From: CAVUOA01 sp963742955
GTDB taxonomy: Bacteria > Bacteroidota > Ignavibacteria > Tepidaquicellales > OLB5
Direction: 5' to 3'
DNA length: 64,000 nucleotides
NCBI GenBank assembly: GCA_963742955.1
Contig: CAVUOA010000008.1
Span: forward strand, 1,922,001 to 1,986,000
The notes below the pieces were generated by a model. That model did not search any database. It was not told the origin of the DNA and saw nothing but the letters and a program-made list of their open reading frames with translations. Positions 63,446-64,000 of the stretch are shown here, in pieces. Within the stretch, counting starts at the first letter, position 1, and each line of letters begins with the position of its first letter. The position numbers and the translations under genes were made by a program.

Positions 63446-64000
63446 ATGAAAAAAATATTTTACATATTTCTGATTACTCAGTTAAGTATTAGCTTAAGTT
63501 ATTCACAATCGGGGTGGTTTTGGCAGAACCCATTGCCGCAGGGGGAAAATATAACTAACATGACCTGCATACAAAACAGCTTGCTATTTTATATCACCGG
63601 AGGAGGCACTGTAATGAAGAACTCAATTGGTAACTCTGATTATGATATTCAAAAGATTTCAGATAACAGCTTGAGTTCAATATATTTTATTAACGAGGTA
63701 ACAGGTTTTATATCAGCAAACTACAGCGGTGAAATTTTTAAAACAACCAATGCAGGAATAAACTGGTTTTTATCTTCAAAACTGCCCGAAATGTATATCT
63801 ATGGAATTGAATTTGTAAATGCTTCAACAGGCTTTTTGGCAGGGTCCAGTGTCTTTAAAACGACTAACGGAGGTATAAATTGGCTTCAGATATTTACTAA
63901 TGCAAATGCAAGATCAATGGATTTCGTTAATTTAAACACAGGTTATATATGCGGCTGGGAGGGTTTGTTAAAGAAAACAACAGATGGGGGTTTGAACTGG
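63446..64000 (+). CDS. Secreted Ycf48-like propeller protein (truncated by window end)
   Basis: Open for 185 codons from an ATG at 63446 to the end of the window. Signal peptide (IFYIFLITQLSISLSYSQ), then blades with NEVTGFISANYSGEIFKTTNAGINW, STGFLAGSSVFKTTNGGINW and NTGYICGWEGLLKKTTDGGLNW. The start resembles its upstream neighbour (YSQSGW). The sorting domain would lie beyond the edge. Confidence 0.8.
   Translation, partial: MKKIFYIFLITQLSISLSYSQSGWFWQNPLPQGENITNMTCIQNSLLFYITGGGTVMKNSIGNSDYDIQKISDNSLSSIYFINEVTGFISANYSGEIFKTTNAGINWFLSSKLPEMYIYGIEFVNASTGFLAGSSVFKTTNGGINWLQIFTNANARSMDFVNLNTGYICGWEGLLKKTTDGGLNW

Overview
The window reads as a Gram-negative bacterium of the Ignavibacteria/Bacteroidota-Chlorobi assemblage, probably an environmental or metagenome-derived genome. 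The main evidence is a set of secreted proteins ending in a C-terminal sorting-like domain with the NYPNPFNP signature (type IX secretion style). It is supported by KDO synthesis (KdsA), large outer-membrane proteins, and a textbook TTGACA/TATAAT promoter rather than the Bacteroidales -7/-33 type. No tRNA, rRNA, IS element, CRISPR array or prophage was seen.

Layout. 1-3.3 kb: YgfZ-like start (partial), RodZ-like, LigA. 3.5-5.1 kb: AbiEii-like nucleotidyltransferase and an outer-membrane barrel. 5.2-9.0 kb: kdsA, glcD-like oxidase, thioesterase, Trm112-like, nadC. 9.1-12.7 kb: a duplicated exported domain, a flippase, and a small membrane-protein cluster. 12.7-15.5 kb: repeat-rich DNA around a broken Ycf48-like secreted gene. 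15.5-26.9 kb: L,D-transpeptidase, a SprA-like giant outer-membrane protein, TrmH, an amidohydrolase, gpsA, and two paralogous helical proteins. 27-33 kb: T9SS-type secreted proteins. 33-42 kb: plsY, nfu, mrp, a HEAT-cyclophilin, a deacetylase-like protein, a BI-1 protein and a PQQ sugar dehydrogenase. 43.9-47.4 kb: a TdeIII-type restriction-modification island with an extra nuclease-like gene. 47.9-50.6 kb: metG and folP. 50.8-56.3 kb: a tandem run of secreted propeller and SBBP proteins. 56.5-59.3 kb: the yceD-rpmF-plsX-fabH lipid cluster. 59.3-61.9 kb: gcvH, an RsbU-like phosphatase and YihY. 62.1-64 kb: two more secreted Ycf48-like proteins, the last running off the window.

Two window-wide phenomena stand out. 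First, many genes, including essential ones (metG, gpsA), are broken by single-base indels, often in short homopolymers; this looks like uncorrected sequencing error more than decay, so these genes are annotated as merged. Second, intergenic DNA is full of palindromes. At least two sites show clean empty/filled pairs in which a 19-20 bp palindrome (CCTGCCTGC-N-GCAGGCAGG) sits inside another hairpin found uninterrupted elsewhere in the window, and a third pair hosts a 21-bp relative. Palindromes and other insertions also recur at one loop of the secretion-signal domain, so the same mini-elements appear to enter coding sequence.
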